Of a stretch of DNA of 64,000 nt, positions 63,852-64,000 are shown piece by piece; positions within the stretch are counted from its first letter, which is position 1, and every line of letters begins with the position of its first letter. The translations under genes were made by a program, and so were the position numbers. Origin of the DNA: Bacillota bacterium (GTDB lineage Bacteria > Bacillota > Clostridia > Lachnospirales > Lachnospiraceae); NCBI GenBank assembly GCA_023390555.1, contig JAEWCQ010000017.1, positions 1-64,000 on the forward strand, read 5' to 3'. The notes beneath the pieces are model-generated. The model saw only the letters and a program-made list of their open reading frames with translations, ran no database searches and was not told the origin of the DNA.

Positions 63852-64000
63852 ATGAGCGAGTATTTTAACGTAGCGGACATTTTTGGTGAAAACGTATTTA
63901 ATGACGCTGTCATGCAGGAACGTTTACCGAAGAAAGTCTACAAAAAACTGAGAGAAGTAATTGAAGAAGGAAAAGAGTTAGATCCGGAAACAGCAGATGT
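63852..64000 (+). CDS. glnN: Glutamine synthetase type III, N-terminus (cut by window end)
   Basis: The first about 50 residues (VADIFGENVFNDAVM, LPKKVYKKL, EEGKELD) match the start of type III glutamine synthetases, a 700-residue form common in Bacteroides and Lachnospiraceae that makes glutamine from glutamate and ammonia. The frame is open to the right edge. AAAGG at 63838-63842 fits ATG 63852. An ATG at 63843 and a TTG at 63828, the latter behind AGGGGG, are in frame and cannot be excluded. Confidence 0.85.
   Translation, partial: MSEYFNVADIFGENVFNDAVMQERLPKKVYKKLREVIEEGKELDPETAD

Noticed and set aside
1..64000. tRNA, rRNA, CRISPR arrays, insertion sequences, prophage or toxin-antitoxin genes
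   Set aside because: I looked for clover-leaf-like segments, regular repeats, transposase motifs and terminal repeats by eye and found none that I could support. A tRNA or repeat finder run would settle it.

Overview
The window looks like a chromosome segment from a gut Firmicute of the Lachnospiraceae type (Roseburia/Agathobacter/Butyrivibrio-like). The reasons are moderate GC, strong AGGAGG ribosome sites, families common in that group (DUF4317, DUF6472, PH-like membrane protein, type III glutamine synthetase), carbohydrate enzymes ending in Ig/Fn3-type modules, and the Firmicute block uvrC-hprK ... murB-rapZ-whiA-crh. A chemoreceptor and a YvyF-like protein suggest a motile cell. I saw no rRNA, tRNA, CRISPR array, insertion sequence or prophage. 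The genus is not resolved.

Layout. 1-3.6 kb: end of a beta-glucoside PTS permease, a GH1 6-phospho-beta-glucosidase and a short-chain dehydrogenase, closed by a terminator. 3.7-5.1 kb: a lone secreted GH5 beta-mannanase on the minus strand with its own promoter and a palindromic operator. 5.5-10.9 kb: a short pseudogene, a DUF4317 protein, a self-regulated GntR/ABC exporter operon and an Xaa-Pro aminopeptidase. 11-17.9 kb: glycogen-type debranching enzyme, small membrane and glycosyltransferase genes, murI behind a leader terminator, and a FabK/NPD flavoprotein behind a FabT-like operator. 17.9-21.6 kb (minus): a glycerol-3-phosphate oxidation operon (glpA-like, FAD oxidoreductase, DUF1667, glpP) with a leader terminator that GlpP probably controls.

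21.8-50.3 kb is the most distinctive part: a locus that fits use of beta-1,3-glucan with beta-1,6 branches. It encodes a chemoreceptor, a membrane-anchored beta-helix protein of unassigned activity, a laminaribiose-phosphorylase-type GH94, a large GH149/GH161-type phosphorylase and a cytoplasmic GH30. These are followed by an ABC importer (binding protein plus two permeases, no ATPase), a cupin, a second binding-protein-like membrane protein beside a YesM-type kinase and AraC-type response regulator, a cytosolic sugar-binding GGDEF protein, a WYL regulator, and a 1611-residue secreted GH16 glucanase with several binding modules. The proposed flow is: surface cleavage by GH16, import of oligosaccharides, branch removal by GH30, and energy-saving phosphorolysis to glucose-1-phosphate. 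The kinase/regulator pair would control expression, and chemotaxis and c-di-GMP would link the substrate to movement.

50.3-64 kb is housekeeping: pyrG (minus), ftsH, uvrC, hprK, an M18 aminopeptidase, murB, rapZ, whiA, a Crh-like HPr with Asp at position 15, a diacylglycerol-kinase-like lipid kinase, class II fructose-bisphosphate aldolase, and the start of a type III glutamine synthetase cut by the window edge. hprK and crh point to CcpA-type carbon control, which would act on the sugar loci to the left.
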